A DNA stretch of 64,000 bases from Streptomyces cinnabarinus (GTDB lineage Bacteria > Actinomycetota > Actinomycetes > Streptomycetales > Streptomycetaceae): the NCBI RefSeq assembly GCF_027270315.1, contig NZ_CP114413.1, positions 7,192,001 through 7,256,000 of the forward strand. The letters are read 5' to 3'. Positions 44,510-52,778 of the stretch are shown piece by piece. The position numbers and the translations under genes are program-made. Position 1 is the stretch's first letter; every line of letters starts with the position of its first letter. The notes under the pieces are model-generated. The model made no database searches and was not told the DNA's origin. It saw only the letters and a program-made list of their open reading frames with translations.

Positions 44510-45307
44510 TCAGCGCACCCCGCTCAGCGGCTTGACGCCGATCAGCATGCAGGTGCGCACGGGGATGAAGAACTCCTCGCCCTCCTGCCGGATGCCCAGC
44601 GCCGCCCGGTGCGCCTCGGGGGCCTCGGCGAGCCGCCGCCGGATCGCGGCCTCCGCCTCGGCGCCGGAGGAGGCGATCTCGCACCAGCGCTTGACCGGCA
44701 CGCCGGTCCGGCTCTCCGCCTGGCCGCCGCGGGCGACGGGGACGTTGAGCCCGGCGCCCTGGAAGAACTCGACCCACTCGTCCAGGGTGTAGCTGCGCAC
44801 ATGGGTGGGGTCGTGCAGGATCTCCAGCTCATGGTTGAGCGCGTCGAACACGGGGTCGGTGTGGCCCTCCAGATCGATCACCGCCAGCCGCCCGCCGGGC
44901 CGCAGCAGCCGGGTCATCTCACCGACCGCCTTCGGCATGTCCTGGAAGTGGTGCGGGGCGAGCCGCGACACCACCAGGTCGAACGAGGCGTCCGGGAAGG
45001 GCAGTTCCTCGGCGACGGCCTGCGCGGTCTCCACCGTCACCTGCCGCTCGGCGGCCAGACCCCGGAACGACTCCAGCATGGACGGCGCCGGGTCGACGCC
45101 CACCAGCCGGGCCGGGTAGTCCTCGGCGAAGGACAGCGCCAGATGGCCCGCGCCACAGGCGACGTCGCAGATCGCGCTGCCCGTCTGCGGCCCCAGCGTC
45201 TCGTGCAGGGCGGCCATCGTCGGGCTCGACTTGTGCACCTCGCTGGTGGCGAAGTTGTTGGCGATCTTGTCGAACCGCCGGCTGGAGAGCGTCTCACTCG
45301 CGGGCAT
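44510..45307 (-). CDS. Class I SAM-dependent methyltransferase (UbiE/Methyltransf_11 type)
   Basis: ATG 45307 follows AGGAAAGGGAAAGAA. Motif I is ICDVACGAGHLALSF near residue 50, the SAM-binding acid GVDPAPSML, motif II PDASFDLVVSRLAPHHF and motif III LLRPGGRLAVIDLE. Length is 265 residues. In CC-1065 and yatakemycin pathways a methyltransferase of this class works with a HemN-like radical SAM enzyme to close a cyclopropane; this operon also encodes a HemN-like enzyme, so a similar partnership is conceivable. Confidence 0.9.
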   Translation of the reverse strand: MPASETLSSRRFDKIANNFATSEVHKSSPTMAALHETLGPQTGSAICDVACGAGHLALSFAEDYPARLVGVDPAPSMLESFRGLAAERQVTVETAQAVAEELPFPDASFDLVVSRLAPHHFQDMPKAVGEMTRLLRPGGRLAVIDLEGHTDPVFDALNHELEILHDPTHVRSYTLDEWVEFFQGAGLNVPVARGGQAESRTGVPVKRWCEIASSGAEAEAAIRRRLAEAPEAHRAALGIRQEGEEFFIPVRTCMLIGVKPLSGVR

Positions 45308-45347
45308 TTCTTTCCCTTTCCTGTTCGTGCTGTGTGCTGACGCGGCG

Positions 45348-46073
45348 TCAAGAGGCGATGCCCACCAGGGAGGTGAGCGCCCGCAACGGGTCACGGGCGG
45401 GTCCCGGACCGACGGGGTGCAGGGTGTGGCCGAGCCCTTCGAGTACATGGACCCGGACCTCGGGGGTCGGCGAGCCGATGACGTGGCGCGCGGACCAGTC
45501 GCCGTACATGCCCGGCTCGAAGACGGCGGGCTGCGGGTTCTTGTCCGAGCCCTCCGAGTCCTCGACCAGATAGCCGATCAGGTCGCGGCTGCCGTAGACG
45601 AGTTCGACGGCGGGGACGCGCGAGCTCAGGAAGACGTCCTCGTCCACCACCGTGCCCACCAGCACCACGCGGTCGGCGCGCGGGGGAGAGCCCGACTCCA
45701 GCAGCCGCAGCAGGGCCTGGCCGCCGAGCGAGAAACCCACGAGGGTCAGTGGCCCGGCCGTCAGGTGCCGGCTCCCACGCACCAGCTGACCGAGCCGCTC
45801 CACCCTGGCCTGCAACTCCGCCTCGGTGAAAGGGGACTTCGGGTCACGGACGGGCATGTCGCACTGCAACACCTGCCGTCCGGCGGTCACCAGACGCTCC
45901 GTCAGTCCGGCGAGCAGCAGGTCGTCCCGGCCCTCGCCGTCGAGGGCCGAGACGCTTCCGGGCGCGGCGAGCAGGACGGTCGCGCTCGCCGGGGCGGCGG
46001 GGAAGGACCGCAGGACGCGGTAGGACTCCCCGCCGGAGTCCTTGCGCCACTGGACATGGCGGTGCACGCTCAC
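45348..46073 (-). CDS. Alpha/beta hydrolase-like protein
   Basis: GTG 46073 sits 4 bases past the HemN-like stop, using the GGAGGTGA of its end as ribosome-binding site. The 241-residue chain has the nucleophile elbow LVGFSLGGQALL near residue 115, a possible acid in LVYGSRDL and the His in LEGLGHTLHPVG. It may be an esterase or thioesterase that releases or trims the pathway product. An ATG at 46133 in frame would add 20 residues overlapping the previous gene. Confidence 0.8.
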   Translation of the reverse strand: MSVHRHVQWRKDSGGESYRVLRSFPAAPASATVLLAAPGSVSALDGEGRDDLLLAGLTERLVTAGRQVLQCDMPVRDPKSPFTEAELQARVERLGQLVRGSRHLTAGPLTLVGFSLGGQALLRLLESGSPPRADRVVLVGTVVDEDVFLSSRVPAVELVYGSRDLIGYLVEDSEGSDKNPQPAVFEPGMYGDWSARHVIGSPTPEVRVHVLEGLGHTLHPVGPGPARDPLRALTSLVGIAS

Positions 46074-46077
46074 GCCG

Positions 46078-47550
46078 TCACCTCCGGCACACGGCTTCGG
46101 CGAAGGAGCCGACGCGCTGGTGGAAGTAGACACTGATGATCTCCTCGTGCAGGGCCTCGCCGTCCAGCGTGGGTATGACGCTCTCCGCGGCCCCCGGTAC
46201 CGGCTCGACCAGTCCGCGCTCCAGGAGTTCGTCGAACACCCCGGCGAACGGCTCGTCGTGGAACAGCTCGACGCCGAACCGGCGCCTGAACCGCCCCGCG
46301 TCGATGGGCTGGTTGGCCTTGAAGTTGAAGCCGAGCACCAGGCCGACCGCCTCCAGGCCGACCAGCCGCCGCCCGAACGCCAGCGGCAGCTCGGGGCCGT
46401 TCTGGATCAGCCGGGCGTAGCCGCTGATGTCGGCGATGTTGTGGGTCTGGACGACCGTGTCGTCGTCGCCGGTGAGCCAGCCGTAGGCGCCGGGGCCGTA
46501 GGCGATCATCGAGTCGTGGCGCTGCCACTTGTTGCGCGAGACGCGCGGGATGTTGCCCTCGGGGTAGATGCCGGGCCGGTTCCACCAGCCGCACGGGCTC
46601 GGGTGGTAGCCCGCGTCCAGCAGCAGCTCCACGATGGCCTCACGCATCTCGTACGTCTCGTCCAGGCCGGGGAAGACGTGCTCCTCGCGCAGCCGGTCGC
46701 GGACGCTCTCCACGTTCCACAGCGCGCGGTTGCCGATCCCCATCTTCGCCCGGTCGGCGTTGCGCAGGCGGTAGATGGTGATCGTGGGCACTTCCAGATC
46801 GGTCAGCCGCCGGATGTCGTCGGCGACCTTCCCGGGGGTCTGGTGCGGCAGCCCGAACATCATGTCGACGTTGAACGGCCGCCCGGTGGCCCGGAGTTTC
46901 TCGATCGCCTTCAGCGACATCTCCGCGTCGTGGCCGCGTCCGGCGAAGGCGTTGACCTCGCTCTGGAGCGACTGCACGCCCACGCTGAAGCGGTTGAAGC
47001 CGATCGCGCAGGCCTCGGCCAGCTCGTCGTGCTGGAAGTTGTCGGGGTTGCCCTCCAGCGAGATCTCGCAGTCGTCGGTCAGCGTGTAGTGGGCCCGCAT
47101 GTGCCCGACCAGTCGCCCCAACTGCTCGGTGCCCAGCAGGGACGCGGTGCCGCCGCCCAGGTAGACCGACTCGATCCGGGCCTCGGCGAGCCAGGGCGCG
47201 TGCGCGAGCCGGCGGCGGGACTCCTCCAGCAGCAGATCCGTCCACACCCGCGAGGCACGCTCGCCCTCCGCGCCGCCGGGGACCCTGCGCTTGACGTAAT
47301 TGCAGAAGTGACAGATGTACGCGCACAGCGGCACATGGAAGTACAGGTGCGCGGGCCGGCCGGCGCCCGGGTGGGCGCGCAGGGCCTCGGCGACCTCCGA
47401 AGGGTCCAGCCGGTCGCCGTAGTTGGCCGTCACGTTGATGTTGTAGTCGTCCTGGCCGATCCTGAGGGCCGGGTTTTCCTGGAGCAGCCGCGCGAGCCCC
47501 GTGCCGGGGCGCACGGCTGTCGTGCCGGCTGAAGCAACCGCCTTGCTCAT
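46078..47550 (-). CDS. HemN/HemW-like radical SAM enzyme
   Basis: The [4Fe-4S] Cys are C76, C80 and C83 (HVPLCAYICHFCNY). Further HemN motifs are YLGGGTASLL, the SAM-contact SLEGNPDNF, FNVDMMFGLPHQTPG and the C-terminal IAYGPGAYGW. The extra Cys of true HemN after the motif is Asn here. Length is 490 residues. HemN-like enzymes bind two SAM molecules and act as oxygen-independent coproporphyrinogen oxidases, haem-handling proteins or class C radical methylases and cyclopropanases. Cluster context favours the last. A second radical SAM gene lies 0.5 kb upstream in the same direction. Confidence 0.88.
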   Translation of the reverse strand: MSKAVASAGTTAVRPGTGLARLLQENPALRIGQDDYNINVTANYGDRLDPSEVAEALRAHPGAGRPAHLYFHVPLCAYICHFCNYVKRRVPGGAEGERASRVWTDLLLEESRRRLAHAPWLAEARIESVYLGGGTASLLGTEQLGRLVGHMRAHYTLTDDCEISLEGNPDNFQHDELAEACAIGFNRFSVGVQSLQSEVNAFAGRGHDAEMSLKAIEKLRATGRPFNVDMMFGLPHQTPGKVADDIRRLTDLEVPTITIYRLRNADRAKMGIGNRALWNVESVRDRLREEHVFPGLDETYEMREAIVELLLDAGYHPSPCGWWNRPGIYPEGNIPRVSRNKWQRHDSMIAYGPGAYGWLTGDDDTVVQTHNIADISGYARLIQNGPELPLAFGRRLVGLEAVGLVLGFNFKANQPIDAGRFRRRFGVELFHDEPFAGVFDELLERGLVEPVPGAAESVIPTLDGEALHEEIISVYFHQRVGSFAEAVCRR

Positions 47551-47619
47551 CGCGACCTCGTCTCCTGTCCGGGGTCGGCCCCCGTTCGTCGGTCACGCCG
47601 CGCCTGACGTTCGCGCGGC

Positions 47620-47652
47620 CCTTCCCGGCCCGTCCCTCACGGGCCGGGAAGG
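47620..47652 (-). terminator. Hairpin between the 53-residue peptide gene and the HemN-like gene
   Basis: The arms CCTTCCCGGCCCGT and ACGGGCCGGGAAGG pair perfectly over 14 bases with a 5-base loop. It lies 134 bases past the peptide stop and 70 bases upstream of the HemN-like start, in the direction of transcription. It may attenuate read-through and raise the peptide transcript relative to the downstream enzymes. The surrounding 230 bases also hold several CCCTC repeats but no gene. Confidence 0.65.
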
Positions 47653-47785
47653 CCGTGCAGCGCTCGCCCCCGCTCCCGATCCCTCAGCGGTCCCGGGGGT
47701 CCCTCGAGCGCTCTTCCGCGAGCCCGTCCCTCTACGAGCCCGGGGGGTCCTGCAGTGCTCCGGTCCTTCTCATGACAGGAGTCGG

Positions 47786-47947
47786 TCAGATCTCGACCTC
47801 GATGACCGTGGCCTCGGTGATGTTGGTGGCCTCCACCAGGAGGGTCTCGCTGGGCGCGGTGGCCGAGGCGGCGCCGACGGCACTGAGCGTCACGCCCTCC
47901 TCGCCCGGCTCGAGGTGGATGCGGATGACCTTCTTCTCTTCGGGCAT
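47786..47947 (-). CDS. 53-residue candidate RiPP precursor next to a SPASM radical SAM enzyme
   Basis: ATG 47947 follows GAAGGGAACACGGAC. The peptide starts MPEEKKVIRIHLEPGEEG and ends EATNITEATVIEVEI. It is acidic, rich in Thr, Val, Ala, Ile and Glu, and contains no Cys, Trp, Tyr, Phe, Gln or Asp. It lies 126 bases downstream of the SPASM enzyme gene, separately translated. A leader (residues 1-20) and a repetitive Thr/Val/Ile-rich C-terminus look like leader and core. Without Cys or aromatic residues, thioether and aryl crosslinks are excluded; epimerisation, ether, C-C or backbone changes remain possible. Confidence 0.7.
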   Translation of the reverse strand: MPEEKKVIRIHLEPGEEGVTLSAVGAASATAPSETLLVEATNITEATVIEVEI

Positions 47948-48073
47948 GTCCGTGTTCCCTTCGATGAGGGGCGGCAGCGGTCGCGCCGCCCCCGGACGGG
48001 GCCCGCTCACGTCATCGGGAGCGGGGTCGGTGGGGCCCGGCGCAGGGCCGGGCCGTGCGGCCTCGGGCCGCGT

Positions 48074-49390
48074 CTAGCGCGGGGTGAGAGTCAGGCGTAC
48101 GTTGCGCTGCTTGCGCTCGCGCCAGTAGCGGCCGGAGCGGAGCATGAACTCCTGGAGGTATTCGGTGGCACCGCACCCCTTCGGGTCACCGGTGAGATTG
48201 CGGGCCAGCGGCGGGCACCGGAACTGGCACCAGATGTCCTCCTTGGCCACCGGGCAGCTCCCGCACACGCTGTGGTCGCTGAACCGGATGTCACGGAAGG
48301 CGTCGAAGCCGCTCTCCCAGATCTCGGCGAAGGACCGCTCGGCGATGCTCCCGGCCCGGTGCAGCTGTCCCGACATGCAGTTGCTGCACGGGTAGATGTC
48401 GCCGCGGCTGTTGACGTAGACGACCGAGCGGCCGCACTTCTCCTGGCCGACGGCGCGTTCGAGGCGCTGGCAGAACTGGATGGTGTCCACCCCGCGGATC
48501 TCGTCCGCGGCGCGCCGGCCCGGCTGGGTGCCGGGGGCGCTCGCGGGTTCGGTGCCGGAGTCGGTCTCGGGGGAGGTCGAGTACCGCTCCATGCACCTGC
48601 GGTAGACCTCGAAGACCTCGTCGACGTCCTCGGGTCGCAGCAGCATGTCGGGGTGGAGCAGGGCGCGGCCCACGGGGTGGGTCTCCAGCCACTGCGGGCG
48701 CGGATAGCCGCGCTCCGCGCACCACTCGAAGATCTCCTCGGCGTCCTGGATGTTGTTGCGGTGGACGGAGATCGCGGTGCGGAACACATGGCCGTGCTTG
48801 CGCATCATCTCGAAGGCGTGCTGGAGCTTGGGGAAGTCCATCCGCCCGCGCACGGTGCGCTCGGGGTCGGCCGTGTCGAAGCTGATGAAGAACGACTGGC
48901 CGGGCGGGATCGCCGCGAGCTTCTCCTCGGTGATGAGCAGGCCGTTGGTGAAGATCTGGGTGGAGAACGGCTTGCTGCGGGCGTGCCGGATGATCTCCAC
49001 CGCGTCCCGGTGCGAGAAGATCTCGCCCCCGGTGAGGAAGACCTGGAGCACGCCCATCTCGGCGAACTCGTCCAGCAGGGCCTTGATCCGCGGGGTCGAC
49101 ATCTCGTCGGGCCGCTTGAGCGCGGAGTCCGCGTAGCAGTGCCTGCAGCGCAGGTTGCACAGGTTCGTGGTCTCCACGAACGCGATGGCCGGGGCGGACA
49201 GATGGAACCGGTCCAGGGTCACCAGCGGATCGCTGAGCGCGTGGGTCATCAACTCCTCGGCGGACACCGGCCGTCCGGCGTTGTGCCGCAGGATCAGCTG
49301 CCGCGCCGAGTCGGCGAGGAACTCCACATGACCGTTGGGCAGCAGGGCGACCAGTCCGCCCTCGTTCACCTGGAATGGGATCTTCCGCAC
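48074..49390 (-). CDS. Radical SAM/SPASM peptide-modifying enzyme
   Basis: GTG 49390 follows GGGAGGCGGGGACCC. Residues 1-65 (FQVNEGGLVALLPNG, then LADSARQLILRHNAGRPV) resemble a PqqD-like RiPP recognition element. The radical SAM core has C78, C82 and C85 (NLCNLRCRHCYAD) and the GGE-type LTGGEIF. A low-complexity insert (GTEPASAPGTQPG) separates it from a SPASM domain with CGRSVVYVNSRGDIYPCSNC and CGSCPVAKEDIWCQFRC, enough Cys for two auxiliary clusters. SPASM enzymes modify ribosomal peptides; the neighbouring 53-mer is the obvious substrate. Confidence 0.92.
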   Translation of the reverse strand: MRKIPFQVNEGGLVALLPNGHVEFLADSARQLILRHNAGRPVSAEELMTHALSDPLVTLDRFHLSAPAIAFVETTNLCNLRCRHCYADSALKRPDEMSTPRIKALLDEFAEMGVLQVFLTGGEIFSHRDAVEIIRHARSKPFSTQIFTNGLLITEEKLAAIPPGQSFFISFDTADPERTVRGRMDFPKLQHAFEMMRKHGHVFRTAISVHRNNIQDAEEIFEWCAERGYPRPQWLETHPVGRALLHPDMLLRPEDVDEVFEVYRRCMERYSTSPETDSGTEPASAPGTQPGRRAADEIRGVDTIQFCQRLERAVGQEKCGRSVVYVNSRGDIYPCSNCMSGQLHRAGSIAERSFAEIWESGFDAFRDIRFSDHSVCGSCPVAKEDIWCQFRCPPLARNLTGDPKGCGATEYLQEFMLRSGRYWRERKQRNVRLTLTPR

Positions 49391-49417
49391 GGGTCCCCGC
49401 CTCCCGGAAGGCCAAAG

Positions 49418-49477
49418 TCAACATTCGTTGAACTCATGACCTGATGAACTCTACGGAGAATGAATAAGCTTTGGCAA
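49418..49477 (-). promoter_or_regulatory. Promoter and inverted repeat ahead of the radical SAM operon
   Basis: Read on the minus strand, TTGCCA (49477-49472) and TAGAGT (49453-49448) are separated by 18 bases, a good match to a vegetative promoter. Downstream of it, at 49418-49431, lies TCAAC-ATTC-GTTGA, a 5-base inverted repeat that could bind a repressor at about +15 to +30. The sequence is markedly AT-rich. Transcription would start near 49440 and run into the SPASM gene at 49390. Confidence 0.55.
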
Positions 49478-49546
49478 GAGGTATCCGGGCGGTCGGTTCC
49501 CGCGTGCCGGTGGTGCCGGTGGCATGGTCGGTGCGAGGCTGAGCGT

Positions 49547-49987
49547 ATGAACATCCCTTTCCTGGGCGGCTGGCGGAAGCGGCACTCTCCGGCCCGCGGC
49601 GTAGCCGTGTTCGCGGACGGCGACGACACTCACGAGGGCATCGCCGAGCTGCTCTCCGAGTGCGATCTGCTCCGCTCCCAGGCGGCCCGGGAGGGGATCC
49701 GGCTCGACGACTCCGCCGCCTCGCTGGAGGCGCTCGACCAGCTGCTTCCGCGCTGGCGGGACGACGAGGAGGTGCTGCCCTGGCTCGGCAACGACGCCGG
49801 CCTCTATCTCGGCACGGTCCTCGTGCGCACGGTCCCCGGCGCCCAGTGGGAGATCTGGCCCAACGGCCAGCCCGTCGTACGGCTCTCCTCGGGCCGTGAG
49901 TTCGATGTCGTCACCTCGGGGCACGAGTGGGCCTCCAGTGGTGCGCCCGAGCTTTCGCAGCTGTACGCCGAAGTCGCGGAGGCATGA
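49547..49987 (+). CDS. Conserved Streptomyces small protein (DUF6278-like), function unknown
   Basis: ATG 49547 opens MNIPFLGGWRKRHSPARGVA, continues with an acidic helix (GIAELLSECDLLRSQAAREG) and a beta-rich C-terminal half (YLGTVLVRTVPGAQWEIWPN, VVRLSSGREFDVV). The 146-residue protein has no signal peptide or Cys. I recall similar proteins annotated as DUF6278 in Streptomyces; the link is from memory. It is divergent from the radical SAM operon and 125 bases from the ABC ATPase. Confidence 0.75.
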   Translation: MNIPFLGGWRKRHSPARGVAVFADGDDTHEGIAELLSECDLLRSQAAREGIRLDDSAASLEALDQLLPRWRDDEEVLPWLGNDAGLYLGTVLVRTVPGAQWEIWPNGQPVVRLSSGREFDVVTSGHEWASSGAPELSQLYAEVAEA

Positions 49988-50112
49988 ATCCCTGGCCTGA
50001 GCTGCGGGTTAAATACGGCTAATGCCCGAAAAGTGCGTGTCGCACCTTAACTCCAGTCCTATCTGGATAGCTTGCGGCAACCAGACACAGCTGAGAGTGG
50101 GTAGGGCTGGGC

Positions 50113-50856
50113 ATGGTCGTCGATCCGTTGATCGAGCTGCACGACGTCAACAAGTACTACGGGGAGCTGCACGTCCTCCAGGACATCAACCTCACCGTCG
50201 GCAAGGGGGAGGTGGTCGTCGTCATCGGCCCCTCGGGGTCGGGCAAGTCGACCCTGTGCCGGGCGATCAACCGGCTGGAGACCATTCGCTCCGGCACCAT
50301 CCTGCTCGACGGGAAGCCGCTGCCCGAGGAGGGCAAGGCGCTCGCGCGGCTGCGCGCGGACGTCGGCATGGTCTTCCAGTCCTTCAATCTCTTCGCCCAC
50401 AAGACGGTGCTCCAGAACATCTCGCTGGGTCAGGTCAGGGTCCGGGGGCGCAAGAAGGAGCAGGCGGACCGGCGTTCGCGGGAACTCCTCGACCGCGTCG
50501 GACTCGCCGACCAGGCCGACAAGTTCCCCGCCCAGCTCTCCGGCGGCCAGCAGCAGCGGGTGGCGATCGCCCGCGCCCTCGCGATGGAGCCCAAGGCGCT
50601 GCTCTTCGACGAGCCGACCTCGGCGCTCGACCCCGAGATGATCAACGAAGTCCTCGAAGTCATGCGGCAACTGGCCCATGAGGGCATGACCATGGTCGTC
50701 GTCACCCATGAGATGGGTTTCGCCCGGTCGGCCGCCAATCGCGTCGTCTTCATGGCCGACGGCCGGATCGTCGAGGACCGCGCGCCCGAGGACTTCTTCA
50801 CCGCCCCGGAGAGCGAGCGCGCCCGGGACTTCCTGTCCAAGATCCTCAAGCACTGA
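50113..50856 (+). CDS. Polar amino-acid ABC transporter ATPase (GluA/GlnQ type) without partner genes
   Basis: This 247-residue protein is full length: Walker A VIGPSGSGKSTLCRAIN, Q-loop GMVFQSFNLFAHKTVLQN, signature LSGGQQQRVAIARALA, Walker B LLFDEPTSALDPEM and H-loop VVTHEMGFA. These are characteristic of glutamate/glutamine uptake ATPases. In Streptomyces gluA is normally followed by gluB, gluC and gluD; here none follows. The 252 bases downstream hold only fragments of open frames before an oppositely oriented hydrolase. It may serve a transporter encoded elsewhere or be what remains of an operon. Confidence 0.9.
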   Translation: MVVDPLIELHDVNKYYGELHVLQDINLTVGKGEVVVVIGPSGSGKSTLCRAINRLETIRSGTILLDGKPLPEEGKALARLRADVGMVFQSFNLFAHKTVLQNISLGQVRVRGRKKEQADRRSRELLDRVGLADQADKFPAQLSGGQQQRVAIARALAMEPKALLFDEPTSALDPEMINEVLEVMRQLAHEGMTMVVVTHEMGFARSAANRVVFMADGRIVEDRAPEDFFTAPESERARDFLSKILKH

Positions 50857-51108
50857 GCGGGAGCTCGACCCATGCCGTGTACCACACGTGTGCCTTCGTC
50901 GGCACCGGACGCCGGATGCTCAAGCCCCGCCCCCCGCCCGGGAAGTACCTCCCGCCGACCCTCGACTACGATGAGCGGTTCGTCCCCCTAGGACCGGCCC
51001 TGACGCAGGTCGCGAGGGGGACGCTGCCGGCAGGTGGGGGTTCCCCACGGCCCCTGGACCGCGGGGGTGGCAGTCATGGAGCCATACCCGCCCGGCGGCA
51101 GCCGGAGA

Positions 51109-52662
51109 TCACTGCTCGCGCAACGGGACCGACACGAAGGACGGGTCGTTCGCCGGCGAGGAGAAGGTCAGCTGCGCGCCGGTCGGGTTGTGCTCCGCAT
51201 AGAGCGGGTCGACCGTGTCGACTACCAGGGCGAGGCGATGCCCTGCCGGGACGTCGTAGGCCGTGGAGAACAGCTCCAGGTCCACACCGAACGGCTCTCC
51301 GGGCGTACGCCCGTGGAAGGTGTACGGCGCATTGCTGACCAGCTTGCCGAGGCCGAGCGGCCCCACGTCGTAGAGGTAGGCGACGAGGGTGCCGCTCTCC
51401 TTGGTCGGGGTGAGCGTGGTGTGCAACCGGGCGGTGCCGCGCACCTGTTGGGCGGATCCGTACTTCTCGGACTGCCACACGGCCGCCCAGCGGCGCGGGA
51501 GCAGGGGGATGGACGCCATCGGGGGCACCTTGGCGAACTGGTCCAGGATGCCGGAGAGCACGACTGTTCCGCCGTCCGCGCCGGAGTTGACGTTCGCGCG
51601 GATCGTGGTGGAACCGGCGAGGGTGATCTTCCGGCTGGTCGCGCCGACCGACTTCCAGTCCGGGTAGCCCTCGTAGCCGCCGCCGGTGCGGGACTTGAGC
51701 CGAACCGGCTGCTCGCGGTCGATGCCGTTGGCCTCGCCCTTCAGATAGTGGTCGAACCAGCGCTCGGTGTCGGTCCAGACGTCGTTGGGCAGACCGAGCA
51801 GCCCGGTGATCTCGGCGGTGGCGTGGTCGCCGGGCCGGAACTGCAGGCGCTTGGGGCCGGTGAGCTTCTCGTAGAAGTCCGCGTACTGGTTGGGCGGGAA
51901 GATCGAGTCGCCCCAGGCGTTGGCGAGGAACACCGCGGGGGCGCTGTCGTTGAGCTGGTCCAGATAGGTCGTGACTGAACGTTTCTTCCCCCAGGCGACC
52001 ATCGCGTCCTCCTTGCTCAGGTCGGAGGTCCGGAAGGCGCTGAAGATCTCCTTGACTTCGGCGCTCTGTCTGCCGGTGACCAGGCTCGTGCCGTTCAGCA
52101 GCGCGGCGGCCTGGGTGTGCTGGGTGCGGCCCGAGTAGATCGAATCGATGAGGTCGGCCCAGCCGCTGAGCGCCGCGACCGCCCTGACCCGCTCGTCCTG
52201 CGCGGCCGTGAGCAGGCTGATGCCCGCCGCGTACGACATCCCGCCCATGCCGATCCGCCCCGCGTCGGCCGGGGTGTTGGCGAGCGCCCAGTCGATCACC
52301 CGGGAGGCGTCGGCCACGTCGGGCGGGCCCGCCACTTCTATCTCGCCGCCGGACTGCCAGAAGCCGCGGACGTTGTAACTGACCACTATGTAACCGGAGT
52401 TCGCCAGCTTCTGGGCCTGGGCGAGGTACTGGACCTGGGGCGTGGCCCAGCTCGTCGGGAACACCAGCAGCGGGTAACGGCGGCTGCCGTCGGCGTCGGC
52501 GGGGGTGATGACGTTCGCCTTGAGTGTCGTACCGCCGTCGCCGGTGATGTCGACGAAGCGGATGCCGCCCGTCGACGCCGACGCGACGGGGCCGACGCCG
52601 GCGATCAGGGTCGCCGAGACGATGCCCACGGCGGTTGTGCGCAGAGCCTTGCGATGTCCCAC
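51109..52662 (-). CDS. Secreted CocE/NonD-family hydrolase (X-Pro dipeptidyl-peptidase-like)
   Basis: A signal peptide (LRTTAVGIVSATLIAGVGPVASA) leads a 517-residue chain. The alpha/beta hydrolase part has YPLLVFPTSWATP, YNVRGFWQSGGE and the nucleophile motif IGMGGMSYAAG; the acid and base are likely in NAWGDSIFPP and RPGDHATAE. The last 150 residues form the beta-sandwich found in X-Pro peptidases and cocaine esterase (STTIRANVNSGA, GHRLALVVDTVDPLY). It hydrolyses esters or peptides outside the cell. Confidence 0.9.
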   Translation of the reverse strand: MGHRKALRTTAVGIVSATLIAGVGPVASASTGGIRFVDITGDGGTTLKANVITPADADGSRRYPLLVFPTSWATPQVQYLAQAQKLANSGYIVVSYNVRGFWQSGGEIEVAGPPDVADASRVIDWALANTPADAGRIGMGGMSYAAGISLLTAAQDERVRAVAALSGWADLIDSIYSGRTQHTQAAALLNGTSLVTGRQSAEVKEIFSAFRTSDLSKEDAMVAWGKKRSVTTYLDQLNDSAPAVFLANAWGDSIFPPNQYADFYEKLTGPKRLQFRPGDHATAEITGLLGLPNDVWTDTERWFDHYLKGEANGIDREQPVRLKSRTGGGYEGYPDWKSVGATSRKITLAGSTTIRANVNSGADGGTVVLSGILDQFAKVPPMASIPLLPRRWAAVWQSEKYGSAQQVRGTARLHTTLTPTKESGTLVAYLYDVGPLGLGKLVSNAPYTFHGRTPGEPFGVDLELFSTAYDVPAGHRLALVVDTVDPLYAEHNPTGAQLTFSSPANDPSFVSVPLREQ

Positions 52663-52778
52663 GGGTCACTCCTCGCTCGTGTCAGTGCAAAGTGACCCGA
52701 CGGTAACCAAGACCTCTTACCGTAAGTAACCCGTGGGTAAGTTACGTGCCAGTAACGATTGTTGAAGTGTATGTGGTC

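Noticed and set aside
49451..49924. 157-codon minus-strand frame
   Set aside because: Antisense to the conserved small protein at 49547, with no motif.
50877..51338. 153-codon frame after the glutamate-type ATPase
   Set aside because: Codon bias is lost after about 40 codons and the later part is antisense to the CocE-type hydrolase. Possibly a gene remnant, not called as a CDS.
52663..52778. Repeated GTAAC/TTACC and ACCC-GT-GGGT symmetry upstream of the CocE-type gene
   Set aside because: Arms are only 4-5 bases and several overlapping pairings are possible; too weak to call an operator.
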